Shown here: one piece after another, positions 8,159 to 16,643 of the stretch
How the letters are laid out: every line of letters begins with the position of its first letter
Numbering within the stretch: position 1 is the first letter of the stretch
Source of the DNA: Streptomyces sp. NBC_00582
Lineage (GTDB): Bacteria > Actinomycetota > Actinomycetes > Streptomycetales > Streptomycetaceae
Assembly (NCBI RefSeq): GCF_036345155.1
Contig: NZ_CP107772.1
Span: 4,278,001-4,342,000, forward strand
Reading direction: 5' to 3'
DNA: 64,000 bases
Notes under the pieces: model-generated
Seen by the model: only the letters and a program-made list of their open reading frames with translations
Database searches by the model: none
Told to the model about the DNA's origin: nothing
Position numbers and translations under genes: made by a program

Positions 8159-8299
8159 AGGGGTCTGTCACGCCGACACCACAGGACGTTCACAGACGTC
8201 GGGGGTAGAGTCGTCGGCTTGGTCGCGGACCGCCCACCGTGCCACGTTGACCTGGTGATTGCCGGCCAGGTGCCGTTCGCCGCCCGCCTCCGCGCCTGG

Positions 8300-8860
8300 A
8301 GGGAACCGCCCTGCTGTGGCGCGGCGACTTCCCGGGCGCCCGCCGATTGCTCGGCGTGATCGGTGGCCGTGCCCACCAGCGGCGGCCTGGGGGTGCTCGC
8401 GGCCGTCCTGGCCCGCCGGGGCGTGGGACGGATCATCGGGACCTACGGCGATCCGCGCGCCCTGGCCCGCGCCGGGGACAACGCCGACCCGGCTGCGCCT
8501 GACCGGACGGATCACGGGGGCCGAGGGGCTCTGTCCGCCGAGCGGCCAAGCCGGCCTGGTCGTCCGCAACCCGCCCGGGAGGCGATGCCGCACCGCTTCC
8601 CGACCGGTCTCGTACGACATCTGCGGCCCGGCGGAGAGGGCCGGCTGATCCTCTCCGACCTCGCCGAGCGCCTCGGTCCGCGCACCCGCGCCGAGCTGCC
8701 CTCCCTCTTCGAAACCGCAGGTCTGGCGGTGTGCGACCGGCTCGACACCCGCCCCCGCCACCGGCGCGCGCGGGACACGTCCGACCCCCTGCGCACCGCC
8801 CGCGCCGCGGAACGCATCTCCCTGTCCCGTCTCAGCCCCGACCCACAGGTCGAACGACAG
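8300..8860 (+). pseudogene. Degraded SAM-dependent methyltransferase remnant
   Basis: The 842-bp gap between sigQ and afsQ1 carries no intact gene but has fragments in changing frames. These are GTALLWRGDFPGARRLL (from 8302), VPTSGGLGVLAAVLARRG (from 8367), VVRNPPG (near 8560, resembling the NPPW/Y methyltransferase motif), and LILSDLAERLG with FETAGLAVCDRLDTRPRH (8645-8760). From memory these match segments of a HemK-like class I methyltransferase of Streptomyces, with frameshifts and internal deletions between them. The family assignment is recollection. The frame changes are visible directly. The remaining part (8044..8299) holds the sigQ promoter and the AfsQ1 box. Confidence 0.5.
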
Positions 8861-8885
8861 CCCCCTCATGGGCCAGAATGAGCCC

Positions 8886-9563
8886 GTGCCTTCCCTGTTG
8901 CTGATCGAGGACGACGACGCCATCCGTACGGCCCTGGAGCTCTCACTGACGCGCCAGGGGCACCGTGTGGCGACCGCTGCGAGCGGTGAGGACGGTCTGA
9001 AGCTGTTGCGCGAGCAGCGGCCGGATCTGATCGTGCTGGATGTCATGCTGCCCGGCATTGACGGGTTCGAGGTGTGCCGGCGCATCCGGCGCACCGACCA
9101 ACTGCCGATCATCCTGCTCACCGCGCGCAGCGACGACATCGACGTGGTCGTCGGGCTGGAGTCCGGCGCCGACGACTACGTCGTCAAACCCGTCCAGGGC
9201 CGGGTCCTCGACGCCCGGATCCGGGCCGTGCTGCGGCGCGGCGAGCGCGAGTCGAACGACGCGGCGACCTTCGGCAGCCTGGTCATCGACCGCGCGGCGA
9301 TGACCGTGACGAAGAACGGCGAGGATCTCCAGCTCACGCCGACCGAACTGCGGCTGCTCCTCGAGCTGAGCCGGCGGCCGGGGCAGGCGCTGTCCCGGCA
9401 GCAGTTGCTGCGCCTGGTGTGGGAGCACGACTACCTCGGTGACTCACGGCTCGTCGACGCCTGTGTGCAGCGGCTGCGCGCCAAGGTCGAGGACGTGCCC
9501 TCGTCCCCGACGCTGATCCGTACCGTCCGAGGGGTCGGCTACCGCCTGGACACGCCTCAGTGA
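8886..9563 (+). CDS. afsQ1: Response regulator AfsQ1 (OmpR/PhoB family)
   Basis: A 225-residue regulator starting at GTG 8886 (PSLLLIEDDDAIRT). The receiver domain has the acidic pair EDDD, the phospho-acceptor Asp in LIVLDVMLPG (about residue 52), T in LLTARS and K in DYVVKPV. The winged-helix domain covers about residues 125-222 (LTPTELRLLLELSRRPGQ, VDACVQRLRAKV, TVRGVGYRL). It acts with AfsQ2, whose GTG start overlaps its stop (GTGA). Known targets in S. coelicolor include sigQ, antibiotic regulators and nitrogen genes. Length and sequence agree with that protein as I remember it. Confidence 0.97.
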   Translation: MPSLLLIEDDDAIRTALELSLTRQGHRVATAASGEDGLKLLREQRPDLIVLDVMLPGIDGFEVCRRIRRTDQLPIILLTARSDDIDVVVGLESGADDYVVKPVQGRVLDARIRAVLRRGERESNDAATFGSLVIDRAAMTVTKNGEDLQLTPTELRLLLELSRRPGQALSRQQLLRLVWEHDYLGDSRLVDACVQRLRAKVEDVPSSPTLIRTVRGVGYRLDTPQ

Positions 9564-11185
9564 CGGAAGAGCACACGGCCGAGCACACGGACGGGCAGGG
9601 CGGGGTCCGCGGCTGGTCCGCGGCGCGCAAGGGTCATCTGTCACGGCTGCGGTTCACCAGCCTGCGGCTGCGGCTCGTCGTCGTCTTCGGCGCGGTGGCG
9701 CTGACCGCCGCCGTGTCCGCGTCCGGCATCGCGTACTGGCTCAACCGCGAGGCGGTGCTGACCCGTACCCAGGGCTCGGTGCTGCGGGACTTCGAGCAGG
9801 AGATGCAGAACCGGGCGGGCTCGCTGCCGGAGCATCCGACACAGGACGAGCTGCAGCACACCGCCGGGCAGATGGCCAACAGCAGCCAGCGGTTCAGCGT
9901 GCTGCTGGTCGCCGAGGACGCCGACGGCCGGACGGTGTACGGCAACTCCGGCGGCCTGAACGGCTTCTCGCTGGACGACGTCCCCACGTCGCTGCGTACG
10001 GCGGTGAACAAGAAGCAGGACGTCACCGACGGCAACACGTCGCCGTACCACCTGTACTGGCAGCGGGTCGTGGAGCACGGCACGCCGTATCTGGTGGCCG
10101 GCACGAAGGTGATCGGCGGCGGGCCGACCGGATACATGCGCAAGTCGCTGGAGCCGGAGGCCAAGGACCTCAACTCGCTGGCCTGGTCCCTGGGGATCGC
10201 CACCGGCCTCGCGCTGATCGGCGCCGCGCTGCTCGCGCAGGCCGCCGCCACGACCGTGCTGAAGCCGGTGCACCGGCTGGGGGTCGCGGCGCGGCGGCTC
10301 GGCGAGGGCCGGCTGGACACCCGGCTGCGGGTCTCGGGCACGGACGAACTCGCCGATCTGTCGCGGACGTTCAACCGGACCGCGGAGGCGCTGGAGAAGC
10401 GGGTCGACGACATGGCGGCCCGCGACGAGGCCTCGCGCCGGTTCGTCGCCGACATGTCGCACGAGCTGCGGACGCCGCTGACCGCCATCACCGCCGTCAC
10501 GGAGGTGCTGGAGGAGGAGCTGGACGCCGAGTCGGGCAGCATCGACCCGATGATCGAGCCCGCCGTCCGGCTGGTGGTCAGCGAGACCCGGCGGCTCAAC
10601 GACCTCGTCGAGAACCTGATGGAGGTCACCCGCTTCGACGCCGGTACGGCCCGCCTCGTGCTCGACGACGTCGACGTCGCCGACCAGATCACCTTCTGCA
10701 TCGACGCGCGCGCGTGGCTGGACGCGGTCGACCTGGACGCCGAACGCGGCATCCACGCCCGGCTCGATCCGCGGCGTCTGGACGTGATCCTCGCCAATCT
10801 CATCGGCAACGCCCTCAAGCACGGCGGTTCCCCGGTGCGGGTGTCGGTGCGCGAGTCGGCCGAGGACGTCGTCATCGCGGTACGCGACCACGGTCCCGGC
10901 ATCCCCGAGGAGGTGCTGCCGCACGTCTTCGACCGGTTCTACAAGGCGAGCGCCTCCCGGCCGCGCTCCGACGGCAGCGGGCTCGGTTTGTCCATCGCCC
11001 TGGAGAACGCCCATATCCACGGCGGCGAGATCACCGCCGCCAACTCCGCGGAGGGCGGCGCGGTGTTCACGCTGCGGCTGCCGCGGGACGCGTCGGAGCT
11101 GGTGGAGCCGGGCGGGCAGGGGGCCCGGGCCGGACAGGGCGCGCAGGGTGCGAAGGCCGGGAAGGACCACAAGGGGGACGCCTGA
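9560..11185 (+). CDS. afsQ2: Sensor histidine kinase AfsQ2
   Basis: A 541-residue membrane kinase overlapping afsQ1 by 4 bp. The first TM segment is at about residues 36-58 and is followed by an extracytoplasmic sensor region of about 150 residues. A second TM (about 210-233) precedes a HAMP domain (LKPVHRLGVAARRLGEGRLD). The phospho-acceptor histidine is in DMSHELRTPLTA (near residue 302). The ATPase domain has N (LANLIGNALKHGG), G1 (DHGPGIPEE), F (FDRFYKA) and G2 (GSGLGLSIA) boxes. The C-terminal 30 residues are rich in Gly, Ala and Lys. It is the cognate kinase of AfsQ1. Confidence 0.97.
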   Translation: MTEEHTAEHTDGQGGVRGWSAARKGHLSRLRFTSLRLRLVVVFGAVALTAAVSASGIAYWLNREAVLTRTQGSVLRDFEQEMQNRAGSLPEHPTQDELQHTAGQMANSSQRFSVLLVAEDADGRTVYGNSGGLNGFSLDDVPTSLRTAVNKKQDVTDGNTSPYHLYWQRVVEHGTPYLVAGTKVIGGGPTGYMRKSLEPEAKDLNSLAWSLGIATGLALIGAALLAQAAATTVLKPVHRLGVAARRLGEGRLDTRLRVSGTDELADLSRTFNRTAEALEKRVDDMAARDEASRRFVADMSHELRTPLTAITAVTEVLEEELDAESGSIDPMIEPAVRLVVSETRRLNDLVENLMEVTRFDAGTARLVLDDVDVADQITFCIDARAWLDAVDLDAERGIHARLDPRRLDVILANLIGNALKHGGSPVRVSVRESAEDVVIAVRDHGPGIPEEVLPHVFDRFYKASASRPRSDGSGLGLSIALENAHIHGGEITAANSAEGGAVFTLRLPRDASELVEPGGQGARAGQGAQGAKAGKDHKGDA

Positions 11186-11790
11186 TGAACGTACGCCGTC
11201 TGCTCGCGCTTCCTCTCCTCGCCGGTCTGCTCACCGGCTGCGGGATCCGGGCCACCGAGGTGCCGACCGACTTCGGGGCCGCGCCGTCCCGGGTGCGCTG
11301 TTCGCTCAGCGAGCCGGACGTGACGGCGCAGTCCGCGCGCGCTGGGGTGCCGGTGCAGGTGTTCCTGCTGTGCGGCTCGTCGCTGGTGGCGGTGGACCGT
11401 TCGGTGCGGCTCGCGGACGGGGCGGCGGACTCCGAGCGGCGGGCGCTGGTGGCGCAGGGGCTGCTCGACCAGCTCGCCCAGTCGCCGTCGGCGGCCGAGA
11501 AGGAGGCCGGGTACACCACCGACGTGCGCGGCGGGATGACGGTGGGCGGGCCGGGCGCCAAGGACCCCGACGACGCGCTCCGGCTGAGCGTGCCCCCGAA
11601 CACCCTCACCTCGTACGCGCTCGCCCAGCTCGTGTGCACCTTCTCCGACTCGGCCGCGGCCGAGGGGGACGGTTCGGTGGTCCTCGGCGGCCCCGGTTCC
11701 GACCCGCTGCGCCGCTACGAGTGCACGGACGAGGTCCGTTCCCGGCCGGGCAGCACCGAGCCGCCGTCGTCGGCCGTCACCGGGGGCTGA
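11185..11790 (+). CDS. AfsQ-linked lipoprotein
   Basis: A 201-residue lipoprotein translationally coupled to afsQ2 (ATGA overlap). The signal peptide ends in the lipobox LLTGC (Cys near residue 18). The mature part has four further cysteines (RCSLSE, LLCGSS, LVCTFS, YECTDE), consistent with disulfides outside the cell. The segment PVQVFLLCGSSLVAVDRSV followed by QGLLDQLAQSPSAAEKEAG resembles the GerMN-type fold of LpqB-like lipoproteins. It may modulate AfsQ2 sensing. That is inferred from operon structure only. Its 3' end is duplicated downstream. Confidence 0.88.
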   Translation: MNVRRLLALPLLAGLLTGCGIRATEVPTDFGAAPSRVRCSLSEPDVTAQSARAGVPVQVFLLCGSSLVAVDRSVRLADGAADSERRALVAQGLLDQLAQSPSAAEKEAGYTTDVRGGMTVGGPGAKDPDDALRLSVPPNTLTSYALAQLVCTFSDSAAAEGDGSVVLGGPGSDPLRRYECTDEVRSRPGSTEPPSSAVTGG

Positions 11791-11894
11791 ACACCGTCCG
11801 CCGCCAGGTGCGACGAGGTCCGTTCCCGGCCGGGCAGCACCGAGCCGCCGTCGTCGGCCTTCACCGGGGGCTGAAGACCGTCCGCCGCCGGGTG
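11728..11894. repeat. 84-bp tandem duplication of the lipoprotein gene 3' end
   Basis: Bases 11728..11811 are repeated at 11812..11894 with only a few mismatches. The first copy encodes the last residues and stop codon of the lipoprotein. The second lies entirely after the stop. The period is 84 bp (28 codons), so each copy carries the same frame and a TGA. Confidence 0.9.
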
Positions 11895-12046
11895 TGGCGG
11901 ACGCCTCACGGGCCGCTCCCGCGGCTGTGTCCTCGCAGGTCACCGTCCCCCGGTGGGGCGGCGGCCCGCGCGCGCCCCGGGGGCGGGTGGGGAGGGGCGG
12001 ACGGGGAGCCGGAACCGATCGTGCCGAGGGGTGCGTCTAGGGGGTC

Positions 12047-12598
12047 GTGCAGCGTCAAGGCTCCATCGGCGGCAGCGCCGCGTTCCGTCTCCGTGCGACC
12101 GGGGTTGTCCTCCTGGCCGCGCACCTCGTGTTCGTGGCCTGGGTCACGCTGCGCCCCCGGGACGTGCCCTGGGTGCTGCCCACCAATCTGCATCCGTTCG
12201 CCGGGATCCGCGCGGACCTGAGACTGGGCTGGCCCGAGGCGGCCCGCCGGATCGGTGGCGGGCTGGGGCTGCTCGCCCCGCTGGGCGTCCTGCTGCCGCT
12301 GGTGCACGGCCGGCTTCGTGTCTCCCCGCTCGCGTCCCTGATCCGTACGGTTGCGGCGGGCGCCCTGCTGTCCCTGGCGATCGAGCTGCTGCAGACCGGG
12401 GTGCCGGGTCAGGTCGTGGACGTGGACTCCCTGCTGCTGAACACCGTGGGTGTGGCGCTCGCCCATGCCGCGGTGGTGCCGGCGGCCCGGGGGTGGCTGC
12501 GTCGCAGGGACGAGCGCCGAAGGCCCGCGGCGGCCTTGCAGGAGGAGGGGGCTCAGGGTCGGACCCCGAGGATTCCCAGGGTCGGCATCGCCCCGTAG
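12047..12598 (+). CDS. VanZ family membrane protein
   Basis: A 183-residue protein with about four TM segments. The start GTG 12047 has GGGGG just upstream. VanZ-like signatures are FVAWVTLRPRDV near the N-terminus, PTNLHPFAGI, LGLLAPLGVLLPL, SLAIELLQTG and VDVDSLLLNTVGVALAHA. VanZ proteins confer low-level teicoplanin resistance in enterococci. In actinobacteria their role is mostly unknown and probably concerns the envelope. Nothing in the neighbourhood specifies it. Confidence 0.88.
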   Translation: MQRQGSIGGSAAFRLRATGVVLLAAHLVFVAWVTLRPRDVPWVLPTNLHPFAGIRADLRLGWPEAARRIGGGLGLLAPLGVLLPLVHGRLRVSPLASLIRTVAAGALLSLAIELLQTGVPGQVVDVDSLLLNTVGVALAHAAVVPAARGWLRRRDERRRPAAALQEEGAQGRTPRIPRVGIAP

Positions 12599-12617
12599 GA
12601 GAGGGAATCTCGGGGTC
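12562..12617. terminator. Inverted repeat at the end of the VanZ gene
   Basis: GACCCCGAGGATTCCC at 12562 pairs with GGGAATCTCGGGGTC at 12603 (one bulged G), with a 25-nt loop containing the VanZ stop codon. It is a likely terminator or mRNA 3'-end stabiliser. Confidence 0.6.
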
Positions 12618-12727
12618 GGGATGGCTCCGGAGAGTGACGCTTCGCGCGCTTCGGCTTCGTAGCGTTGTGGGCAGATGAGGAGGCCGCACGGGCCGCCTCT
12701 CCCCCGACGCTCTCGAAGGAGCCGCAG

Positions 12728-12928
12728 ATGTCCAGCATCGCCCGCCCCACGAACGGCCGCATGATCGGCGGAGTGTGCGCCGCGCTGGCCCGCCGCTTCG
12801 GTACCTCCGCGACCACCATGCGCGTGATCTTCCTGCTCTCCTGTCTGCTGCCCGGCCCGCAGTTCCTGCTCTACATAGCGCTGTGGATCCTGTTCCCCTC
12901 GGAGGACAAGGCGCGCGCGGCCTGGTGA
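12728..12928 (+). CDS. PspC domain protein
   Basis: A 66-residue protein that is almost entirely one PspC domain: ARPTNGRMIGGVCAALARRF, then TTMRVIFLLSCLLPGPQFLL and YIALWILFP. The start has GAAGGAG seven bases upstream. PspC proteins are small inner-membrane proteins. The family takes part in envelope stress signalling, but stand-alone actinobacterial members are uncharacterised. Confidence 0.9.
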   Translation: MSSIARPTNGRMIGGVCAALARRFGTSATTMRVIFLLSCLLPGPQFLLYIALWILFPSEDKARAAW

Positions 12929-12943
12929 CCCGGGCCCACGCGA

Positions 12944-12990
12944 GACGCCGTCGCGGCGCGCCCGTCGCTCCGGGTGCGCCCGACGGCGTC
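12944..12990. terminator. Hairpin terminator between convergent genes
   Basis: A perfect 10-bp inverted repeat GACGCCGTCG/CGACGGCGTC around a GC-rich 27-nt loop. It lies between the PspC stop and the stop of the convergent secreted-protein gene. Confidence 0.75.
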
Positions 12991-13005
12991 GTGTGTCGGG
13001 GGGAT

Positions 13006-13383
13006 TCAGCCGATCGGCAGCCCGTTCACCGGCAGCCCGTGCGTGGGCAGGCCCTGGACCGGGAGTCCGCCGAGCAGCCCGGCGACCGGCTTGGTCGGGC
13101 CCTGGGCGAGCGCCTGCTCGGTGGCCGGCTGCACGGCGGCCAGGCCCGCGGCGAGCGCCGGCTGGGCCTGCGAGAGCTGTGCCTGCTCCAGCGCCTTGCC
13201 GGCGCCCGGCAGCGCCTTGGTGACGTTCGTGACGTTCGCCAAGGGCAGCGACCCGGTGACCGTGTCCAGCGCCTGCGTGGCGTCCGGGAGGCCCGGGGCG
13301 GCCTGGGCGGCGCCCGCGCCGACGGCGGCGATGGCGGCGCCGAGAGCGGCGACACCGAGGGTCTTGGCAGCAGACTGCTTCAT
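13006..13383 (-). CDS. Small secreted protein, relative of the one at 5875..6282
   Basis: A 125-residue protein starting at ATG 13383. The signal peptide (MKQSAAKTLGVAALGAAIAA, cleavage near AQAAPG) is followed by a Leu/Gly/Gln/Pro-rich mature chain. It ends in a run of related short motifs (GLPVQGLPTHGLPVNGLPIG, period about 5). It has no cysteine and no catalytic motif. It shares size class, a signal ending in AAPG and composition with the protein at 5.9 kb. Function unknown. Confidence 0.72.
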   Translation of the reverse strand: MKQSAAKTLGVAALGAAIAAVGAGAAQAAPGLPDATQALDTVTGSLPLANVTNVTKALPGAGKALEQAQLSQAQPALAAGLAAVQPATEQALAQGPTKPVAGLLGGLPVQGLPTHGLPVNGLPIG

Positions 13384-13521
13384 AAAAATGCGTCCTCGAA
13401 TGGGATACGGGGAACCGATCGGTCCACGACCGTAAACACGGAAAGGCTGAGGCCGCAAACATCGAAATGCGGACGGTTGGTGAACACGCGCCCGCATTTC
13501 GCGCCCGGAAAAACCGTGCGG

Positions 13522-14685
13522 TCAGTCTTCCGTGGTCACGGAACCGCTGGTGGAGGCCGTCTGCTGGAACAGCCATTCGGACTTCAGCTCGGCATAGCCG
13601 GGCTTGATCACGTCATTGATCATGGCGAGACGTTCATCGAAAGGAATGAATGCTGACTTCATAGCATTGACCGAGAACCACTGCAGATCGTCGAGCGTGT
13701 AACCGAATGCGTCGACAAGGTGCTCGAATTCCCGGCTCATACTGGTGCCCGACATCAGACGGTTGTCGGTGTTGACCGTCGCCCGGAAGTGCAGCCGGCG
13801 CAGCAGACCGATGGGGTGCTCGGCGTAGGAGGCGGCCGCGCCGGTCTGGAGGTTGGAGCTGGGGCACATCTCCAGCGGGATGCGCTTGTCGCGGACATAG
13901 GAGGCGAGCCGTCCGAGCTTCACGCTTCCGTCGGCGGCGACCTCGATGTCGTCGATGATGCGCACGCCGTGCCCGAGCCGGTCGGCGCCGCACCACTGCA
14001 GCGCCTGCCAGATGGACGGCAGCCCGAAGGCCTCACCGGCGTGGATGGTGAAGTGGTTGTTCTCCCGCTTCAGATACTCGAAGGCGTCGAGGTGACGGGT
14101 GGGCGGGAAGCCGGCCTCGGCGCCCGCGATGTCGAAGCCGACGACCCCGAGATCCCGGTAGCGGTTGGCGAGTTCGGCGATCTCCAGGGCGCGGGCGGCG
14201 TGCCGCATCGCGGTGAGGAGGGCGCCGACGCGGATGCGGTGACCGTTCTGACGGGCCGTCCGCTCACCTTCACGGAAGCCCTCGTTGACGGCCTCGACGA
14301 CCTCTTCGAGGCTCAGTCCGCCGTCGAGGTGCTGCTCCGGGGCGTAGCGCACCTCGGCGTAGACGACGCCGTCCTCGGCGAGGTCCTCGGCGCACTCCCG
14401 GGCGACCCGTACGAGGGCGTCGCGGGTCTGCATCACGCCGACGGTGTGCGAGAAGGTCTCCAAGTACCGCTCCAGGGATCCGGAGTCGGCGGCCTCCCGG
14501 AACCAGAGGCCGAGCTTGTCGGGGTCGTTCTCGGGGAGTTGGGGATACCCGGTCTCCCGGGCGAGGTCGACGATCGTGCCGGGGCGCAGCCCGCCGTCGA
14601 GGTGGTCGTGCAGCAGAACCTTGGGCGCCCGCCGGATCTGGTCCGGGTTCGGGGTGGTGCCCACCTGAATGCTCTGGCTCGTCAT
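13522..14685 (-). CDS. add: Adenosine deaminase
   Basis: A 387-residue enzyme that deaminates (deoxy)adenosine to (deoxy)inosine. Zinc-site and catalytic motifs in order are HDHLDGG (residues 26-32), [25 protein letters not shown] and TVNTDN with the metal-binding Asp. The gene is preceded by the CTACGCGCGTAG palindrome 17 bp from the start. A -10-like TTAGAGT ends 6 bases before the ATG, which suggests a leaderless mRNA. Confidence 0.96.
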   Translation of the reverse strand: MTSQSIQVGTTPNPDQIRRAPKVLLHDHLDGGLRPGTIVDLARETGYPQLPENDPDKLGLWFREAADSGSLERYLETFSHTVGVMQTRDALVRVARECAEDLAEDGVVYAEVRYAPEQHLDGGLSLEEVVEAVNEGFREGERTARQNGHRIRVGALLTAMRHAARALEIAELANRYRDLGVVGFDIAGAEAGFPPTRHLDAFEYLKRENNHFTIHAGEAFGLPSIWQALQWCGADRLGHGVRIIDDIEVAADGSVKLGRLASYVRDKRIPLEMCPSSNLQTGAAASYAEHPIGLLRRLHFRATVNTDNRLMSGTSMSREFEHLVDAFGYTLDDLQWFSVNAMKSAFIPFDERLAMINDVIKPGYAELKSEWLFQQTASTSGSVTTED

Positions 14686-14701
14686 TTTCGCACTCTAACT
14701 C

Positions 14702-14713
14702 CTACGCGCGTAG
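14702..14713. promoter_or_regulatory. Candidate nucleoside-regulon operator upstream of add
   Basis: Perfect palindrome CTACGCGCGTAG. It occupies the -35/spacer region relative to the proposed add -10 element, where bound protein would exclude RNA polymerase. Confidence 0.75.
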
Positions 14714-14798
14714 ATCGCCCGCCGCACACCGCCGCCGATACGCAAAGGTGACCGCACGGACGGGTGGAGTACACCACTGCTTCTGACACTGTTCTGCT

Positions 14799-15560
14799 AT
14801 GGCACAGCAACTGACGCCGGCTCGGACGGCCAGGCTGGGGAAGGCGCTCGGACCGGAGCCGACGGCGGTGAGCGGGGTGGTGCTGCTGCTCCCGGGCGGG
14901 GAGGAGGTGTCCGAGCGCAGACCGTCCCCGATGTGGGCGGCCGCCTCCGTGCGCGGCCTCGGGCGAAGACTCACCCGGGCCGGCCGCGAGGAGGGGCTGG
15001 TCACCCATGTCGTGCACTACCGCCACCGCGGCTGGAACGGCAGCGAGGCGACGCTCGCCGCGGACGCGACCTGGGCGGCCGACGAGGTCGTACGGCGGTA
15101 CGGAGACGTGTCCGTGTGCCTCGCCGGGATCGGTATGGGCGGGCGGGCGGCGTTGCGGGCCGGGGGGCACGAGGCCGTCAACTCGGTGCTGGCGCTCGCT
15201 CCCTGGCTGCCGCAGGAGGATGTGGCCGCGCCACCCGAACCGGTGAAGCAGTTGGTGGGGCGGCTGGTGATGGTGGTGCACGGCACCCATGACGACCGCA
15301 GCGACCCGGAGTTGTCGTTCCGACTGGCGGCTCGGGCGAAGAAGGTGAACCGGGAGGTCTGCCGGTTCGAGGTGCACGCGGATGGGCACGGGCTGCATCA
15401 GTACCGGGACGAAGTGCTGGCGTTGGCCGAGGATTTCGTGATGGGGGTGTTGTTCGGGAGGCGGTTTTCGCGGCCGGTCGAGGATGCGCTTGCCGCTCCG
15501 CCGCCGTTGGGGTTGCGGATGCCGCTGGCCGCGGGGTTCGGGAAGTCGTTGCGGAGGTAG
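14799..15560 (+). CDS. Alpha/beta-hydrolase fold protein lacking the nucleophile serine
   Basis: A 253-residue protein. The start of an alpha/beta-hydrolase is recognisable (GVVLLLPGGEE). The nucleophile elbow reads GIGMGGRAAL, where active enzymes have GxSxGG, so the serine is glycine here. A candidate acid lies in HGTHDDRSD and a histidine in DGHGLHQY, so the rest of the triad region is kept. It is divergent from add and may share its regulatory region. It may be a non-catalytic family member. A sequencing error at that codon is also possible. Confidence 0.75.
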   Translation: MAQQLTPARTARLGKALGPEPTAVSGVVLLLPGGEEVSERRPSPMWAAASVRGLGRRLTRAGREEGLVTHVVHYRHRGWNGSEATLAADATWAADEVVRRYGDVSVCLAGIGMGGRAALRAGGHEAVNSVLALAPWLPQEDVAAPPEPVKQLVGRLVMVVHGTHDDRSDPELSFRLAARAKKVNREVCRFEVHADGHGLHQYRDEVLALAEDFVMGVLFGRRFSRPVEDALAAPPPLGLRMPLAAGFGKSLRR

Positions 15561-15590
15561 TTCGGGCCGGGGGCGGGTGCGGGGCGTGTG

Positions 15591-15619
15591 TGGCTGGTCG
15601 CGCGGTTCCCCGCGCCCCT
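15591..15619. repeat. Inverted single copy of the GGGGCGCGGGGAAC repeat
   Basis: The minus-strand copy of the dispersed repeat overlaps the last bases and the stop codon of the LysR-type gene. It probably helps terminate the two convergent transcripts. Confidence 0.7.
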
Positions 15620-16580
15620 AAGTCGGCAGCAGGTTTCCGCGTCTCGACAGCAGGAATCTCTTGAAGGCCGCCACCGGGGGTGTGTCCGGGTGGCCGTCCA
15701 GCCAGGCCACTCCGATTTCGCGGACGGCCCGGGGTGCTGTGACCGTCAGTTCCGCCACGCCGGGGCGGGCGACCGCCGGGGGTGGCAGGAGGGCCACGCC
15801 CAGGCCCGCGGCCACCAGGCCGCGCAGGGTTTCCGCCTCCTCGCCCTCGAAGGCGACGCGGGGTTTGAAGCCGGCCTCCTTGCAGAGGTCGTCGGTGATG
15901 CGGCGCAGGCCGTAGTTGGGTTCGAGGGTGACGAAGGTTTCGTCGGCCGCCTCGGCCAGGCGGACGCGCCTGCGGCCGGCGAGGCGGTGGTCGGCGGGGA
16001 CGACGAGGCGGAGTTTCTGTTCGTCGAGGCGGCGGGCGACCAGGTCGGGGGCGTCCGGGACCGGGGAGGTCAGACAGAGGTCGAGTTCGCCGGCGCGGAG
16101 GCGTTCGAGCATGGCCTCGCCGTAGTTCTGGACGAGACTGAAACGGACACGCGGGTGGTCGGCGCGGAAGGCGTGGATCAGGCCGGGGACGGTCTCGGCG
16201 CCCATGGTGTGCAGGAAACCGAACGCGACCTTGCCGGTGGCGGCGTCGGCGTCGGCGCGGACCTCCTCGGCGGCCTTCCCGATCTCCGCGAGGGCACGTT
16301 CGACCGAGGTGAGGAAGGTGCGGCCGGCCGGGGTGAGGGAGACGGTGCGGCCCCGGCGGGCGAACAGGTCGACACCGAGGTCCTGTTCGAGACGGACCAT
16401 CGCCCGGGACAGGGTCGACTGCGGGACCCGCATCTCCTGCGCGGCCCGGGTGACGTGCTCGGTGCGGGCCACCCCGGCGAAGTAGGCGAGCCGGGGCGCC
16501 AGCAACCTCGACATGTCGGTCATGTCTTCTGTGTCACTGGACGGTGACAGGTGAGCCTGTGACCTCTGCTGATGCACCAT
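15618..16580 (-). CDS. LysR-family transcriptional regulator
   Basis: A regulator of 320 residues if started at ATG 16580, or 301 from ATG 16523. The winged HTH is YFAGVARTEHVTRAAQEM followed by VPQSTLSRAMVRLEQDLGVD and LFARRGRTVSLTPAG. The LysR substrate domain follows (VAFGFLHTMG, LDLCLTSPVPD, GLGVALLPP). It is divergent from the MFS transporter at 16644, which it probably controls. A CATAAT hexamer ends eight bases before ATG 16580, suggesting a leaderless transcript and supporting the longer form. No SD sequence is seen for either start. Confidence 0.9.
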   Translation of the reverse strand: MVHQQRSQAHLSPSSDTEDMTDMSRLLAPRLAYFAGVARTEHVTRAAQEMRVPQSTLSRAMVRLEQDLGVDLFARRGRTVSLTPAGRTFLTSVERALAEIGKAAEEVRADADAATGKVAFGFLHTMGAETVPGLIHAFRADHPRVRFSLVQNYGEAMLERLRAGELDLCLTSPVPDAPDLVARRLDEQKLRLVVPADHRLAGRRRVRLAEAADETFVTLEPNYGLRRITDDLCKEAGFKPRVAFEGEEAETLRGLVAAGLGVALLPPPAVARPGVAELTVTAPRAVREIGVAWLDGHPDTPPVAAFKRFLLSRRGNLLPT

Positions 16581-16598
16581 GGGAACGATTATGGCGAG

Positions 16599-16615
16599 TC
16601 CGTGCATTGGACGGA
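16599..16615. promoter_or_regulatory. Candidate LysR-type operator
   Basis: TCCGT-N7-ACGGA dyad in the divergent LysR/MFS promoter. Another TCCGT lies at 16627..16631. LysR sites usually have a T-N11-A core dyad of this size. No direct match to a named regulator's site. Confidence 0.4.
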
Positions 16616-16643
16616 TGAACGGGTGCGTCCGTAGTTTCGAGGC

